Assembly: GCA_019925095.2 (NCBI GenBank) | Contig: CM034412.1 | Location: 15,724,001-15,788,000, forward strand | Direction of reading: 5' to 3' | DNA length: 64,000 bases | DNA from: Dendrolimus kikuchii | Lineage: Eukaryota > Arthropoda > Insecta > Lepidoptera > Lasiocampidae | Shown here: piece after piece, positions 61,486 to 64,000 of the stretch | Layout: each line of letters begins with the position of its first letter | How positions within the stretch are numbered: the stretch's first letter is position 1 | Program-made: the position numbers and the translations under genes | Notes under the pieces: model-generated | What the model was told of the DNA's origin: nothing | Database searches by the model: none | What the model saw: the letters and a program-made list of their open reading frames with translations, nothing else

Positions 61486-62113
61486 TTACTCGCGTCCGAT
61501 TATAAGCCTCGTCGAAAGGCTCTTGTGCGACGACCGCGTAACGTCCTGACGGACAGAGTCGACGTTATTACGAAACGGCTGGCCCGGATCAGTCCGCCCA
61601 CGGTTAGAACAGTAGGCTGGCAGGCACCTACAGACAGACACAGACGGCGGCGTCTCAGACGCCGCCAATCAAGATCTCTCCACGTCCCCGCGAGGGACGC
61701 TAGGAGACATAGCTCACCCCACAGGATAGACTAGGCGTGTTGCTGGGAAGTTTCTTTCGCCGTTTCTTCTCTCCCAGCCATAACACGTTGCGAAACGGCA
61801 GTAAGATAGCGTAGGCCACCGCAAACCACCGATCCCGGCCCGCCGTGATCCTTCCCTTCGGGCTTTATATTACCCGTCGCCCGTTCTCAATTAGTATTTT
61901 GTGTCGCCCTATGGTGGGCATCATTAAATTCATTCCCCATTCATGGCAACAGTCCAGCCGAGGTAAAACTCCTTAGGGAGCTCCCTCGAGCAAGTTGCCC
62001 CCCCCGGGCTCGAGCGCCTTCGCTTCGCGAAGGCACTCGCCCCAAAGACCCCGGTAAAGTTGTAAGGTCTTCGGACCAACAACATAAAGTCAAGTCCAAT
62101 AAAAAAAAAAAAA
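61486..62113 (+). pseudogene. Jockey-clade LINE 3' end with poly(A)
   Basis: Frame YKPRRKALVRRPRNVLTDRV, then DVITKRLARISPPTVRTVGW, matches RRPRNVLIDEPDEITR of the 27526 element. A 3' UTR (TTGCTGGGAAGTTTCTTTCG...) ends in A13 at 62101-62113. 5' truncated. Confidence 0.75.
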
Positions 62114-62237
62114 TCTTTCTTACTTTTAAAATATCATGATAGAAATGTAGCTTCAAGCGAATCTTCGTAAGCGTTACCATTTGAGATGCCTTAAGAATTG
62201 TCATGCAAGACCGAAATTATCGGTATGACGAGTCTTT

Positions 62238-62548
62238 TTTTTTTATTGCAGGAGTTCAGCAGACAGGCAGACGGCCCACTTGATGGAAAGCGGTTACCAT
62301 CGCCTATGGACATTTGCAACACCAAAGGTGCTACAAATGCGCTGCTGCTCTCTTAAGGGAAACTGGAACCTAGTCACTAATGCCGGAACACAACTCAAGG
62401 CTGTTATGGCGACATACTTTAGACCAGGAGTGGTAGCCATCCAGTCGGGCAAATGCCCTACCACCTGGCTGTGGGTTGTTTAGTCGCCTCTTATGACAGG
62501 CCGCCCGGCCGCAGAAAATTGTATTCTTTCTCCGTTCCTGCACGGATA
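62238..62548 (-). repeat. Family S retroposon, long form
   Basis: Minus-strand copy, TATCCGTGCAGGAACGG to CTCCTGCAATAAAAAAAA. Among the best preserved. Confidence 0.85.
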
Positions 62549-62582
62549 GTCTTATATTCACCTTCCCTATCTCATAACCCAG

Positions 62583-62680
62583 CCAACTCCACGGGGAATA
62601 CAGGCGTGATGTCCCCTAATATTAGAGTGCCAGGCGCAATATTATTTACAGATTGGAACCACAAGGAGTGCTACAAATAG
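62583..62680 (+). CDS. Candidate terminal exon
   Basis: Pyrimidine-rich acceptor (CACCTTCCCTATCTCATAACCCAG|), phase 1 entry, 31 residues (NSTGNTGVMSPNIRVPGAIL ... DWNHKECYK) and TAG. The other frames stop. No homology recognised and no partner exon. Confidence 0.3.
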
Positions 62681-63104
62681 TAATTTGTCAAATGGAGGTC
62701 TCGAATTTTTACACTAAAAGTATTGTTACGGAGGATGGAGTGCTTGTTACCAGTCTGTTGAACAATAAGTCCAAGTAGGTCATTAACGCCCCAGGAATTA
62801 TTTGATTTTGAAACTCTCTAAATCATTGCTTCCCAAACTATTTTGTCTCGTAAATCCCTTTACCAATATACCAGACACCCAGACCATAGTAAATAACGAA
62901 GAAAACAAAACTTATCATACAAGGGTATATATGTATTTATTAAATATATATACATGTGTCTGAAGCCCGAGTAAGACAGAAGCGAAACGTCATAGACAAT
63001 CAAGGGAGATCTTGAGGTTTGTATCCATGGCAAGAAATCATGCAAAAAGTGCCACATCATTTCTGTTGCTGGGAACAATAGTTAATATTCGTCTGGAAAA
63101 TCGT
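62681..63104. other. Unassigned spacer
   Basis: CATTGCTTCCCAAACTATTTTG near 62825 resembles a hAT end, without a partner. No exon seen. Confidence 0.35.
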
Positions 63105-63300
63105 GTAGTGGAACACTTACAAGGCAATAGATGGCGCTGTGCAATAATTCGCAAACATTTTCATTTTCATATACAAATTTCCAACAGTAATAGATGGGCC
63201 TAGGCGTGCGAGGAACAACATCAGCCTCGCTGGAAGATCTTCCTTTGAGACGGAGGAGCATTTCATCTCGCTCCTCCAACCGTTAGTTGTCGATTTATTA
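63105..63300 (+). mobile_element. Helitron HG fragment
   Basis: GGAACACTTACAAGGCAATAG, AGATGGCGCTGTGCAATAAT and CTGGAAGATCTTCCTTTGAG match 17960-18130. Confidence 0.5.
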
Positions 63301-63509
63301 GTTGGCAGAATCGAGTCGTTTCTCTAGAGAATCGATTTACTTTTTTTTTGAGGCGAGGGAAAATGCTTAACCGATTTACGCACAAACTGGGCCGGGGGCG
63401 GTCGGTCGGGGGCGATAACACTGCAGCAATAGTATGCTCTTGGCAGTGCTCCGTCCGCGATCGACGTCACAGAATAGTGTGGAAGACTCCGAGTGTTGCT
63501 ACACGAGCG

Positions 63510-63735
63510 AGCAACCCCAATACCCACTAAAAACCCCCTCCTCCCTGTCGACCCTGCGCTTTTGTTTGTGTTGGAAAGGCTGAGATTTAGAACATAGTTA
63601 CGCCCAGTCGATCCAGCGCAATAAAGTGCCTGGAGTGTGTTCTGGGAGAACACACCCCACTTCGTTGTGCGGGGGTAGAAGGTCCTTTGCTCTCCTAGCA
63701 AGCTAAAGGCCCCCCGCGGTAAACGGAACAAGAGA
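63510..63735. repeat. Interspersed repeat shared with 43790-44020
   Basis: CACTAAAAACCCCCTCCTCC, GAACATAGTTACGCCCAG and CCCCACTTCGTTGTGCGGGG parallel the interior of the Helitron at 43392-44073. Confidence 0.5.
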
Positions 63736-64000
63736 ATCGATTTACTTACCGTCTCCCAGAGCAGGTTAGTTAATGTGAAGCTTTTGTTATTCCCAGTGAA
63801 TCACGAAGAGTATTGCGACTAAAATATTAATCGGTATTCGTTTTGAATCAGGTTATATGAACACAGACAAGATAATGCGTACGTGCCTTTACTAAATTTA
63901 TTCTTTCTTTTGATTTTTTAAAGGCTTAGCTAACTTTATATTATTAACCAGCAATTTCCCGCGACTTTGTCAACATTGTAGATAACAGCATTTTTTTTTC

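Overview
The window is animal nuclear DNA that looks like a moth or butterfly (Lepidoptera). It is AT-rich, has spliced genes with GT-AG introns, and is packed with non-autonomous Helitrons ending CTAG|T, tRNA-derived SINEs, R1-, Jockey- and RTE-like LINEs, and MITEs of types I associate with lepidopteran genomes. The assignment rests on repeat style, not on a database match. Nearly all of the sequence is nested transposable elements, but some host coding exons survive between them.

Host genes. Two related genes for small secreted Kazal-like six-cysteine proteins lie tail to tail. KL1 (+ strand) has four visible exons (222-347, 1291-1388, 3333-3395, 4958-5013) and its first exons lie left of the window. 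KL2 (- strand) is complete in six exons (26708-26792, 25876-25969, 23454-23573, 22819-22916, 22100-22159, 21239-21297), giving 171 codons plus stop. All splice sites are canonical, all phases match, and exon order, phases and cysteines are conserved between the two genes. The exons are too short or too split to stand out as ORFs. A good terminal exon of an unrelated Cys-containing protein lies at 59552-59760, and weaker terminal-exon candidates lie at 62583-62680 and 57914-57978.

Mobile families, with the names used below. Family R: RTE-like LINE, 17 copies, 5' truncated, most with a (TATG)n tail, ten with clear 10-14 bp target duplications. Family S: about 310 bp (long) or 240 bp (short) retroposon ending AATAAA plus poly(A), at least 17 copies including diverged ones. 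Family T: solo LTRs TGTTAC...GTAACA, six copies. Families HA-HG and G: Helitron-like elements. Family Q: a repeat with a GGCCACT-GAAA-AGTGGCC hairpin. Family F: MITE-like element with AACCGACTTCAAAAA ends. Larger elements are an R1-clade LINE with a long open reverse transcriptase (7590-9388), a decayed LINE with a restriction-like endonuclease domain (44735-46990, with fragments at 24165, 39945 and 48164), Jockey-clade remnants (27526 and 61486), a Ty3/gypsy-type deletion derivative (51027-54431) whose single 720-codon ORF joins Gag and protease directly to the integrase tail, a PIF/Harbinger-like element (30926-32419) with a MADF remnant, and a hAT MITE (48717-49322).

Layout. 1-5013: KL1 with TE-filled introns. 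5100-21100: TE desert between the 3' ends of the two genes. 21125-26792: KL2. 26835-54400: nested TEs, including all the large elements except the R1 LINE. 54500-64000: further TEs with two or three isolated candidate exons. Three copies of one Helitron subtype carry the same 47-50 codon open frame (4135, 10183, 44585). No rRNA, functional tRNA, CRISPR or bacterial-type feature was seen.
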